From: Saprospiraceae bacterium
Lineage (GTDB): Bacteria > Bacteroidota > Bacteroidia > Chitinophagales > Saprospiraceae
Length of the DNA stretch: 42,187 bases
Direction of reading: 5' to 3'
Assembly (NCBI GenBank): GCA_020846655.1
Contig: JADLDL010000328.1
Span: 1-42,187 of the forward strand
This document shows, one piece after another, positions 32,401 through 39,642 of the stretch. Positions within the stretch are counted from its first letter, which is position 1; each line of letters starts with the position of its first letter. The notes below the pieces were generated by a model, which saw only the letters and a program-made list of their open reading frames with translations, made no database searches and was not told the origin of the DNA. The translations under genes and the position numbers were made by a program.

Positions 32401-33404
32401 CGCCGGTGTCAGTGTCGGTAGACAAAGTGCTGGAATCCTGGGATTGTACGCCTGAAAACCTCAGTTATGGCCGCTCCGTCCGGGTACTCATCGGCGACCC
32501 TTGTGGCAACCAAACGGCCTGCACCCTGCGCTTCAGCGGCGGCTGCTACTGTACCCAGGCCCAGGATTTGTGGGGTTCGGCTTCCGGTAAAATAGAAGGC
32601 CTCTCGACTACCGAACTCATTGACTCGTTGCTGGTACCCGGCTGGATCACCATCGGCAACACTGCCGGTTGTGGGCTGACGCTCAGCACGGCGCCCTGTG
32701 TGTTCAAAAACCTGCCCGCCGGTGGCCCGGCAGTGCCGTTTGAAGCCAAGGAGTTGCCCGATTGCACGGGTGAAATCGATAACGCGCTCGTCGGTGAATT
32801 GATCGCCCTGGAACTGAACATCCGCTACAACCGCCAGTTTCGGCGCTTGAGTCTCGACAGCCTGCCGCTCCTCGGCGCCTGCATGCTGGATGCCGAAGCG
32901 GTGGCTGAACTGGGTTTGCCAGCGCAGCCTCGGGTGGGCGATTTGTTGGCGCTGGCCAACACCTTTCTGACCAGTGTTTGTACGGAAAGCGGCGTCACGT
33001 ATCCCTCGGATTTGGGTGAAAAACTACGGACTACCGTAGCGGCGATCAATGGGTATTGGGCCGATTGCGGCAACAATACGCCCTGCGATCCGGACAAGGC
33101 AAAGGCCGGCCAGGTGGCCGATCGAAATGCCCCGGCAACTGCCCCGGTCGCGGAATTGACACTTTGGCCCAACCCAACCAACGGGGTGTTGCATGTGGCG
33201 TTTCCGGCGCCTGCCAGGGGTGAATATGCCATTACGGTTTTTGATGCCGAAGGCAAGGTGGTTTTTGCCGGTGCGGCTGATGCAGAAGCAGCGCTGCATA
33301 CCCTGGAGAGCCGGACCGATACTTGGAAACCCGGCTTATTCTGGCTAAGTGTGGCCGGTGAAACCGGCGTGTTCACCAAACGATTTATTGTATTTACTTT
33401 TTAA
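29430..33404 (+). CDS. Cysteine-rich HYR-like repeat adhesin with T9SS sorting domain
   Basis: 1324 residues from MKFDICVLKKLLAGVYLLAM; the open frame reaches 29256 but only this start gives a signal peptide. From residue 50 to about 1030 there are about twelve repeats of roughly 82 residues with the core xCPxNLTLSCxxQ, DNCGG, HLxD, C-N-x-x-x-x-x-R-x-Y-x-A-TDACGN and CxQxIxV-D. A full unit has six cysteines, probably disulfide-bonded. Repeat 11 (ITCPPALTVSGSEEVP) has lost its second cysteine and repeat 12 is degenerate. These resemble HYR (hyalin) repeats, an Ig-like fold used in adhesion. About 1035-1225 is a separate cysteine-containing region (CYCTQAQDLWGSASGK). A type A T9SS domain (LTLWPNPTNGVLHVAF ... 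RFIVF) closes the protein. A stalk-like surface adhesin is the most likely role. Confidence 0.87.
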   Translation: MKFDICVLKKLLAGVYLLAMPALLAATASYPAFSAISGDPAHGGTAILSITCPNDIAVSCADQTPDIDVSAVTATSSCPGSILEAHMGDVISSQECANRYTLLRTYQATDQCGQTASCVQRIEVKDQLLPAITCPANLTVECAAQIPAVDPAAVTASDNCSGAPAKSFVSELVEYQTCANKFLLLRQYQATDACGNRATCVQRIRVADNKVSALACPPTLSLSCASEIPAPDINTLTLSDACGLLTAVHVNDFYSNQTCPNTFQIARTYLATDACQNTASCVQQIQVTDKQGPDLVCPKDITVSCNEQLPSVDVSAMTTSDACGGTVVRAHLSSEVHHKICHNQDQVTRTYQATDACGNTSTCAQHVEVKDEVSPEITCPPNLTLSCPDDALEPNLQALLVWDNCGGWPLREHLGDAIASFPAQNRYQISRTYRASDACSNSETCIQKIDVLDAEAPTISCPSNLSLSCTDQVPPVDLDALAVGDNCGVATLKKTHVEDVVSNQTCVSRFTLTRRYQVADLCGHTSTCAQTIVVKDETPPSISCPPNVTLSCTEQALAIDLNVVSASDNCGVAAKKHLQDNITGNACQNTYLILRSFLAEDACGQSATCSYRIRVSRVGQPAIKCPANLTVSCATEVPAALASVSGVTDNCGGAVTQASWLSDAVSGKTCTNRYLITRKFQATNSCGVKGTCTQQIQVNDQTPPAIACPAPVTVSCAEQVPASQPSLIVATDLCGGAKPTITVSDLVSNTVCNNQYLISRSYKAKDACGNEASCVQPITVRDVTPPSIVCPAAITVTCANQVTFPNPLTIQAADDCSGSVTRRFVGDQISNQICANQYTISRVFEVADRCGNTNTCNQLITVADVKPPSITCPPALTVSGSEEVPGEDISGAMAGSDNCSGPVQKSHAYDLITNISCQYLLTRVYQVSDLCGNTATCQQKITVEDSRAPQGKCPETLPVACAGDIPCASDDPKWQALFQQLQADFSDNSGAPVSVSVDKVLESWDCTPENLSYGRSVRVLIGDPCGNQTACTLRFSGGCYCTQAQDLWGSASGKIEGLSTTELIDSLLVPGWITIGNTAGCGLTLSTAPCVFKNLPAGGPAVPFEAKELPDCTGEIDNALVGELIALELNIRYNRQFRRLSLDSLPLLGACMLDAEAVAELGLPAQPRVGDLLALANTFLTSVCTESGVTYPSDLGEKLRTTVAAINGYWADCGNNTPCDPDKAKAGQVADRNAPATAPVAELTLWPNPTNGVLHVAFPAPARGEYAITVFDAEGKVVFAGAADAEAALHTLESRTDTWKPGLFWLSVAGETGVFTKRFIVFTF

Positions 33405-33440
33405 TAAAAACTCCGGAATTGCCGGGTACACGCTTCAGTC

Positions 33441-33477
33441 GAATTCCTCGGGTATGGTTCATCCACCCGGGGAATTC
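33441..33477 (+). terminator. Probable terminator after the HYR-like gene
   Basis: GAATTCCTCGGGT at 33441-33453 pairs with ACCCGGGGAATTC at 33465-33477 (one G-T wobble), followed by TTATTT. It starts 36 nt after the stop codon. Confidence 0.65.
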
Positions 33478-33518
33478 TTATTTGATGGAACGTTGGGATC
33501 GCAAAAAGAGAGCTCCCT

Positions 33519-33556
33519 GAGGCCGTCTCATCATTCTTTTTCGGCCTCTTCCTTTT
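33519..33556 (+). terminator. Terminator-like hairpin upstream of ahcY
   Basis: GAGGCCG at 33519-33525 pairs with CGGCCTC at 33542-33548, followed by TTCCTTTTCC. It lies just before the ahcY -7 box, so it may insulate ahcY from readthrough. A similar hairpin with a T-rich loop lies at 29199-29224. Confidence 0.45.
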
Positions 33557-33571
33557 CCGCCCACAACTCCC

Positions 33572-33579
33572 TACCTTTG
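33572..33579 (+). promoter_or_regulatory. Bacteroidota -7 box for ahcY
   Basis: TACCTTTG matches TAnnTTTG exactly. Transcription from about 33586 would give a leader of about 135 nt before ahcY. I saw no convincing SAM or SAH riboswitch fold in that leader. Confidence 0.6.
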
Positions 33580-33667
33580 CAGCGCTTTTTTGGCAACAAA
33601 ACCGAACGATGTTTTGTTTGAGTCGAAAAATTTGCCGACAGGCAGAATAATCGACCTCGTGTCTGTG

Positions 33668-33721
33668 CCTCAATCCCCAACTTATTCAACATTTATCATT
33701 CATCACTCATCACTCCCATAC
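33668..33721 (+). repeat. G-free leader with CATTCATCACT repeats before ahcY
   Basis: The 54 bases before the ahcY ATG contain no G on the plus strand. The last part is built of CATT-CATCACT-CATCACT units at 33697-33715. Its position and composition resemble the G-free tract before mqnC, although the repeat unit is different. Confidence 0.7.
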
Positions 33722-35038
<1,317 letters not shown>

Positions 35039-35041
35039 CCT

Positions 35042-35065
35042 GTAGTGCGAATTTTCAATTCGCAC
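35042..35065 (+). repeat. Single REP-like hairpin after ahcY
   Basis: GTAG at 35042-35045 followed by TGCGAATT, loop TTC, AATTCGCA and C. It matches the hairpins of the element at 3812-3914 except that the first stem pair is T-A instead of G-C, a compensated change that keeps the pairing. Like the first copy it lies directly after a stop codon. Confidence 0.7.
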
Positions 35066-35072
35066 AGGATAC

Positions 35073-35114
35073 AACCGGCGCCGGGAGGAATCCTTGGCGC
35101 CGGTTTCTTTTTTT
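35073..35114 (+). terminator. Rho-independent terminator of ahcY
   Basis: AACCGGCGCC at 35073-35082 pairs perfectly with GGCGCCGGTT at 35096-35105, followed by TCTTTTTTT. Strong terminator for ahcY. Confidence 0.92.
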
Positions 35115-35175
35115 AACAACCCATCCGCTTAAACTATTTTCCCCTCTGCTGTTCTAAGAGCCAAACAAACCTAGC

Positions 35176-36477
35176 ATGAAACAACTCTTCGCCGGCCTCC
35201 TCCTTTGCCTTCTGGCGCCATCGTTGCCCGCCCAGTCCCTGTATTTCCCGCCCAACAACAACACGGTTTGGGAAACTATTTCCCCCCAATCGCTGGGCTA
35301 CTGCCCGGCCGAAATCGACTCCTTGTACCAACTTCTGGACCAGGCCAATTCAAAAGCCTTTCTGTTGCTCAAAGACGGAAAAATCGTGCTCGAAAAGTAT
35401 TTTGACGGCTTTACGAAAGACAGCCTCTGGTATTGGGCCTCCGCCGGAAAAACCATGACAGCCATGCTCACCGGCATCGCCCAGCAAGAAGGGCACCTGA
35501 GCCTCAGCGATACGACATCCGAATACCTGGGGAAAAAATGGACCAGTTGCACGCCTGCGCAGGAAGAGAAAATCACCGTCTGGCACCAACTGACCATGAG
35601 CTCGGGCCTGGACGACGGCGTGACCGACCCCTATTGCACCCTGAGCAGTTGTTTGCAATACAAAGCCGACGCCGGCACCCGCTGGGCCTACCACAATGCC
35701 CCCTACACCCTCCTCGACGGCGTACTGGAATCGGCCACCGGGCAAACCCTGAATGCCTACTACGCCAGCAAAATTCGAAACCCCACGGGCATGAACGGCC
35801 TGTTCCTGCCTTCGGGCTACAACAATGTCTTGTTCAGTACCCCCCGCAGCATGGCCCGCTTCGGGCTGCTGGTGCTGAACAAAGGCAACTGGAACGGGAC
35901 GCCCATTCTGAAAGACAGCGCCTATTTCAAACAAATGGTCAATACCTCCCAGGCCCTCAACCCCTCGTATGGCTACTTGTGGTGGCTGAACGGCAAAGCC
36001 TCGTATCGCGTACCCGGCTTGCAGGTTTCCTTTCCCGGCCCTTTGTTTCCCGATGCACCGGCCGACATGTTTGCCGCCCTCGGCAAAAACGGGCAGTTCA
36101 TCAGCATTGTCCCGAGTCAAAACCTGCTGTTTGTCCGCATGGGCGATTCGCCGGGCGTGGGCGAGGTGCCCTATTTGTTGTGCAACGACATCTGGGCAAA
36201 AATCAACCGGCTTACTTGTGCCGCTACCGGCACCGCTGCGATTAGCGCTGGCGATATCGCCATTTACCCCAATCCGGCGACCAGTTCCTTCCGGATCGAT
36301 ATGCCTAACGATGTCGCCGACTGGACCTTGGCCGTTCGGGACATCACCGGGCGGCAGCTGGGTGTTTATCAAAACCCGACGGCCATCAGCACCGAAGCCT
36401 GGGCCAATGGGCTCTATTTTTTGACGATACGTGCAGGAGGGCAGGAATGGGTCCGGAAACTGGTGGTGGCGCGGTAA
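35176..36477 (+). CDS. Secreted serine hydrolase (beta-lactamase/PBP class C family) with T9SS domain
   Basis: 433 residues. Signal peptide about 1-19 (LLLCLLAPSLPAQ). About 25-345 is a serine beta-lactamase-like domain of the AmpC/EstB/D-aminopeptidase type: nucleophile S89 and general base K92 in ASAGKTMTAM (SxxK), Y172 and N174 in WAYHNAPYTLLDG (YxN), then LPSGYNNVLFSTPRSMARFG and YGYLWWLNGK. The third family motif (KTG or HxG) is not obvious; the corresponding stretch reads MFAALGKNGQFISIVPSQNL. About 355-433 is a type A T9SS domain (IYPNPATSSFRIDM ... WVRKLVVAR). It is probably an esterase or peptidase at the cell surface; the substrate is unknown. Four extra cysteines in the catalytic domain fit an extracellular protein. 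Confidence 0.88.
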   Translation: MKQLFAGLLLCLLAPSLPAQSLYFPPNNNTVWETISPQSLGYCPAEIDSLYQLLDQANSKAFLLLKDGKIVLEKYFDGFTKDSLWYWASAGKTMTAMLTGIAQQEGHLSLSDTTSEYLGKKWTSCTPAQEEKITVWHQLTMSSGLDDGVTDPYCTLSSCLQYKADAGTRWAYHNAPYTLLDGVLESATGQTLNAYYASKIRNPTGMNGLFLPSGYNNVLFSTPRSMARFGLLVLNKGNWNGTPILKDSAYFKQMVNTSQALNPSYGYLWWLNGKASYRVPGLQVSFPGPLFPDAPADMFAALGKNGQFISIVPSQNLLFVRMGDSPGVGEVPYLLCNDIWAKINRLTCAATGTAAISAGDIAIYPNPATSSFRIDMPNDVADWTLAVRDITGRQLGVYQNPTAISTEAWANGLYFLTIRAGGQEWVRKLVVAR

Positions 36478-36508
36478 AAAATCATGCCTATTGGATATAG
36501 GGCATGAT
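36476..36508 (-). terminator. Terminator overlapping the end of the DUF3667 gene
   Basis: On the minus strand ATCATGCC pairs with GGCATGAT around a loop that includes the DUF3667 stop codon, followed by TTTTT. The T-run overlaps the TAA of the facing serine hydrolase gene. The two genes are only 10 nt apart. Confidence 0.65.
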
Positions 36509-37258
36509 CCAGGGTTTAAACGCAAGGATGATCACCGTGGCCAGCAGCGAAAATACGACGATGAGCAGCCCATAACCCAGCGCAACGATGCACAAGCCCT
36601 GTAGCCAACGCAGCCAGATACGCTGGTGCGGGAAAATCTTGCCAAAAGCCCATAAAAGATACAGTACCCATAGGCTTTTTGCCGCATAGGTCAAATATGT
36701 CAATGCCGGCAAAGGGCTCATCATCGTGACCAAGGGGTTCACTACGATGCCTAAAATGGCGACTTCGCCCATCAAGTAGGCATTGAGCACAATATGTTCG
36801 GCGTAGTTGTAGCCCGTTTTGCGGAAAAACAGCCAGGAAAAAAAGGCAATGTTGGGGATCAGCAGCAGCAGCATGAGCGAGGGGTACCGGAAAATATACT
36901 GCACCAGGGCCACCTGGCTTACATCCTTGCCGGCTTGGGCGCTGATTTGGTTAAGGATTTCCTGGTAGATGCCGAAGTAATACAAGACCAAAAAATTGAG
37001 CGCTGCCGCCCATAACATAAATTTGATAGGCTTGGCATACTTGACTCGTTTGCCGGCCAGGTAATCCCGAATGGTCTGCCCCGGTCGAAGGAATAGCTGC
37101 TGGATAGTGTACACAAAGCCCTGGTCGAAGTGCAGGAGCCGTTCCCGGATTTCTCCCAGCACCGCTTTGTTGGTGATCCGCTTGGTTTTCGCTTTCTGCC
37201 CGCATTGCGGACAAAATTTGCCTTCGTACTCGAAGCCGCAGTTTTTACAAGTGATCAT
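36488..37258 (-). CDS. DUF3667 membrane protein with N-terminal zinc ribbon
   Basis: 256 residues. MITCKNCGFEYEGKFCPQCG is a zinc ribbon with C4, C7, C16 and C19. Next comes the DUF3667 signature: VLGEIRERLLHFDQGFVYTI, QLFLRPGQTIRDYLAGKRVK and YAKPIKFMLW. The rest has about five hydrophobic segments. The family is common in Bacteroidota and of unknown function. It begins 42 nt after the TPR membrane protein gene on the same strand, so the two are probably co-transcribed, and a terminator overlaps its stop codon. Confidence 0.88.
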   Translation of the reverse strand: MITCKNCGFEYEGKFCPQCGQKAKTKRITNKAVLGEIRERLLHFDQGFVYTIQQLFLRPGQTIRDYLAGKRVKYAKPIKFMLWAAALNFLVLYYFGIYQEILNQISAQAGKDVSQVALVQYIFRYPSLMLLLLIPNIAFFSWLFFRKTGYNYAEHIVLNAYLMGEVAILGIVVNPLVTMMSPLPALTYLTYAAKSLWVLYLLWAFGKIFPHQRIWLRWLQGLCIVALGYGLLIVVFSLLATVIILAFKPWIMPYIQ

Positions 37259-37300
37259 ACGCTATTCGTAGATGCTGATGGTTGCTACATACCTCTGCTG

Positions 37301-39235
37301 CTAGCGCGCCCGCTGCGCAAATTCCTCCGCTTTGGCCAGCTTGCCGGCCGAGCGGTAGGCAATGCTCAGGTTTTTCAAAATGGTTTTGTTTTGAGGGTTG
37401 AGCGCCAGGGCTTTTTCAAAATTGGCGATGGCTTTGTCGTTTTGCCCACTCATGCCGTAGGCGGTGCCGAGGTTGAGGAAAATTTCGGCGTCGCCGACGC
37501 CGTATTCAATGGCTTTTTCAAACAGTTCGGCGGCCCGCGCTGGGTTATTTTTCTGCTGGCCTTCTTCGCGGCCCCAGGCCTGGTAGGTGCGGCCGATGTT
37601 GATGCGGGCGATGCCGTACTGCGGCGCCTCCTTCAGAGCTTCTTCGTATTGCCGGATCGACTCGGCGTATTGCCGGCGCGACACCGCAGCGTTGCCCAGG
37701 TTGAGGTACGACACGGGGTTGGGGCGCACCGCCAGGGCCGCGCGGCTGTGCTGTTCCATTTCCTGGAGCAAGGCTTCTTTTTCCGCTTCGGGCAGCTCTT
37801 TTCCGGCCAGATACCGGTTGTACAGTTCGCTGCCCATGCCGTTGTGCAGACGGATGCTCTCCGGGGCTTTGGCAGAGTCGGCGCGAAACAGGCTCAGGTT
37901 GTCGCGCCAATCCGGGTTGCGCGCCAGAGTCGTCATGGCAAACAAGGCGGCCACCAGGGTCGGTAGCGCCAGGCTGCGCCACCAGCCCTGTGGCAGTGCC
38001 GCCTGGCCATCGGCTGGAAAGGCTTTTTCCCAAAATTGCCAAAACACCAGCGCCGCCGCCGCACAAAGCCAAAGCGAGGGCATGTACATCAGGCGTTCGC
38101 CAAACAAGGTGCCGATCACCAGAAACAACTGGCTGTACAAGGCTACCGCGCACAAAAACGCCGTCACACAAAAGGCCAGCGGCTGCCGGCGCAGCAGGCC
38201 GCGCAGGGCAAATACGCCCATGCCGCCATAGAGCAGCAACCCCGCCCAGGCCTGCCAATTGGCCCAGCCCACCACTTGCAGGTGCCGGTACGAGTAGTCG
38301 CTCAGCAAAGGCTGCGGAAACACCAGCAGTTGAAAATATTTCCACAACACCATAAAACTCGTAGCCGAACGCTCGCCAAAACCGGCGGCCGCCACGATGG
38401 GGTTGTCCATTTCACTGATCACAAAATTGTCGGTGGTTTTGCCGAGCACCAGCGCCCGGATCACCAGAAACAGGGCCAGCGGCGCTACAAACAGCAGCGC
38501 ATGGCCGGCGCTTTCGCGGGCAGTTTTGTTAAAAAACGTCCAGCCCAGCAAGGCAAATACCGGCAACAGGCTCACCGCGCTCTCTTTGGACAGCAAGGCC
38601 AGGAAATAACTGCCCAGGGCCAGCGCCATCCAGCGGCCGGCCGGTTCGGCCAGCCAGCGCACCCAGGCATACAGCGCGGCCACGCTGAAAAAGACGTTCA
38701 GGATTTCGTCGCGGCTTTTGATGTTGGCCACCACTTCTGTGTGCAAGGGGTGGGCTGCAAACAACAACGTGGCGCCCACCGCCCAGAGCCAATGGTACTG
38801 GTGGAAAATCCGCCGCAAGGCGGCAAACAACAGCGCCAGGGTAAGCGCGTACCACAACACGTTCATAAAATGCCCCAAAAACGGGCTGCCCGGCGACAGG
38901 CTCCACTCGATAGCAAACGTAACCGCCGACAAAGGCCGGTACAGCAGCGCCGAAGCGTTGGCAGCCTCCGTGCCGGCGCGGTAGTGGTGCGACAGCAAAT
39001 CGGGAATGCCGCTGATGCCTTTTTTGACAAACTCATTGCCGCCTATGGCAAGCGGGTCGTCCAGCACATACTGATGCCCCAGAGTATTGAAATACAACAA
39101 AAAAGCCAGGGCGGCAAAGGCCGCGCTGATCCAGGTGTAGCGCCGCTCTGCAGCAGTGGCGGGTGTTGCTACGGGTGCCGGGTTGCGTTTCGGGCTGCTT
39201 GGGGGGGGAGTTGATTTGACGCCTTTTTTGGCCAT
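37301..39235 (-). CDS. TMTC-like polytopic membrane protein with C-terminal TPRs
   Basis: 644 residues from MAKKGVKSTPPPSSP; the longer frame from 39382 overlaps the divergent TrpR-like gene and its promoter, so the inner start is used. About 35-420 is a GT-C-like membrane domain with ten or so helices. FNTLGHQYVLDDPLAI carries the Asp-Asp pair typical of GT-C loop 1. LLYRPLSAVTFAIEWSL, AAHPLHTEVVANIKSRDEIL and LALLSKESAVSLLPVFAL match the TMTC/DUF1736 pattern. About 480-640 holds four to five TPRs (PVSYLNLGNAAVSRRQYAES, AEIFLNLGTAYGMSGQNDKA). Eukaryotic TMTCs are O-mannosyltransferases; a role in protein O-glycosylation here is plausible but inferred. It is probably the first gene of an operon with the DUF3667 gene. 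Confidence 0.85.
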   Translation of the reverse strand: MAKKGVKSTPPPSSPKRNPAPVATPATAAERRYTWISAAFAALAFLLYFNTLGHQYVLDDPLAIGGNEFVKKGISGIPDLLSHHYRAGTEAANASALLYRPLSAVTFAIEWSLSPGSPFLGHFMNVLWYALTLALLFAALRRIFHQYHWLWAVGATLLFAAHPLHTEVVANIKSRDEILNVFFSVAALYAWVRWLAEPAGRWMALALGSYFLALLSKESAVSLLPVFALLGWTFFNKTARESAGHALLFVAPLALFLVIRALVLGKTTDNFVISEMDNPIVAAAGFGERSATSFMVLWKYFQLLVFPQPLLSDYSYRHLQVVGWANWQAWAGLLLYGGMGVFALRGLLRRQPLAFCVTAFLCAVALYSQLFLVIGTLFGERLMYMPSLWLCAAAALVFWQFWEKAFPADGQAALPQGWWRSLALPTLVAALFAMTTLARNPDWRDNLSLFRADSAKAPESIRLHNGMGSELYNRYLAGKELPEAEKEALLQEMEQHSRAALAVRPNPVSYLNLGNAAVSRRQYAESIRQYEEALKEAPQYGIARINIGRTYQAWGREEGQQKNNPARAAELFEKAIEYGVGDAEIFLNLGTAYGMSGQNDKAIANFEKALALNPQNKTILKNLSIAYRSAGKLAKAEEFAQRAR

Positions 39236-39267
39236 GGTGCTTTTTTCCGTTTTGCAATTGCGCAGGC

Positions 39268-39275
39268 CAAAAATA
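39268..39275 (-). promoter_or_regulatory. -7 box for the TMTC-like gene
   Basis: The minus strand reads TATTTTTG, an exact TAnnTTTG match, 33 nt before the ATG at 39235. Its position supports that start over the one at 39382. Confidence 0.5.
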
Positions 39276-39380
39276 GAGGTTTGCTTGGGTTTCCGGCTTT
39301 CTTGTCCGGTTTTTGCAGGAAAAATCACCAGGTTTTCGGACCTTTGATAAGACATCTGACACACGAACCGTAATCGACCC

Positions 39381-39635
39381 ATGCTCTACCAATTGTTCCA
39401 ATCTGCCCGTACCGAAGGCGAGTTCAACGAATTGCTTGAACTCACCTTTACCGAAAACGAACGCGCCATGATGATTGAGCGCTGGCGCATCTTCGATGCC
39501 CTCGACAGGGGCCTTTCGCAACGCGATGTGTCGAAAGAAGTGCCCTGCAGCATCGTCACGGCCACCCGGGGCGCGAAAGTGTACCGCGATAACAAATCGG
39601 CTATCCAAAAACTGCTCAACGTATGGCGCCGCTGA
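39381..39635 (+). CDS. TrpR-like (YerC/YecD family) DNA-binding protein
   Basis: 84 residues, all helical. LYQLFQSARTEGEFNELLEL, FTENERAMMIERWRIFDAL and GLSQRDVSKEVPCSIVTATR align with Trp-repressor superfamily proteins; the last segment is the helix-turn-helix, followed by GAKVYRDNKSAIQKLL. Members of the YerC/YecD branch resemble TrpR but are not known to bind tryptophan, and no trp gene is nearby. The start overlaps only non-coding DNA if the divergent TMTC-like gene starts at 39235. The stop is 7 nt from the convergent glycosidase stop. The regulatory target is unknown; its divergent neighbour is a candidate. Confidence 0.88.
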   Translation: MLYQLFQSARTEGEFNELLELTFTENERAMMIERWRIFDALDRGLSQRDVSKEVPCSIVTATRGAKVYRDNKSAIQKLLNVWRR

Positions 39636-39642
39636 ACGCTCG

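Noticed and set aside
33586-33721. A SAM or SAH riboswitch in the ahcY leader
   Set aside because: Only a 5-bp AGGCA/TGCCT pairing was found and most of the leader is G-free and unstructured; none of the known conserved cores is visible.
38036-39214. A 392-residue plus-strand frame opposite the TMTC-like gene
   Set aside because: Gln/Arg/His-rich, without any hydrophobic pattern, while the minus frame has clear membrane helices and TPRs.
39381-39635. Naming the small regulator trpR
   Set aside because: It belongs to the Trp-repressor superfamily, but to the YerC/YecD-like branch, and no tryptophan gene is nearby, so the symbol would overstate its function.
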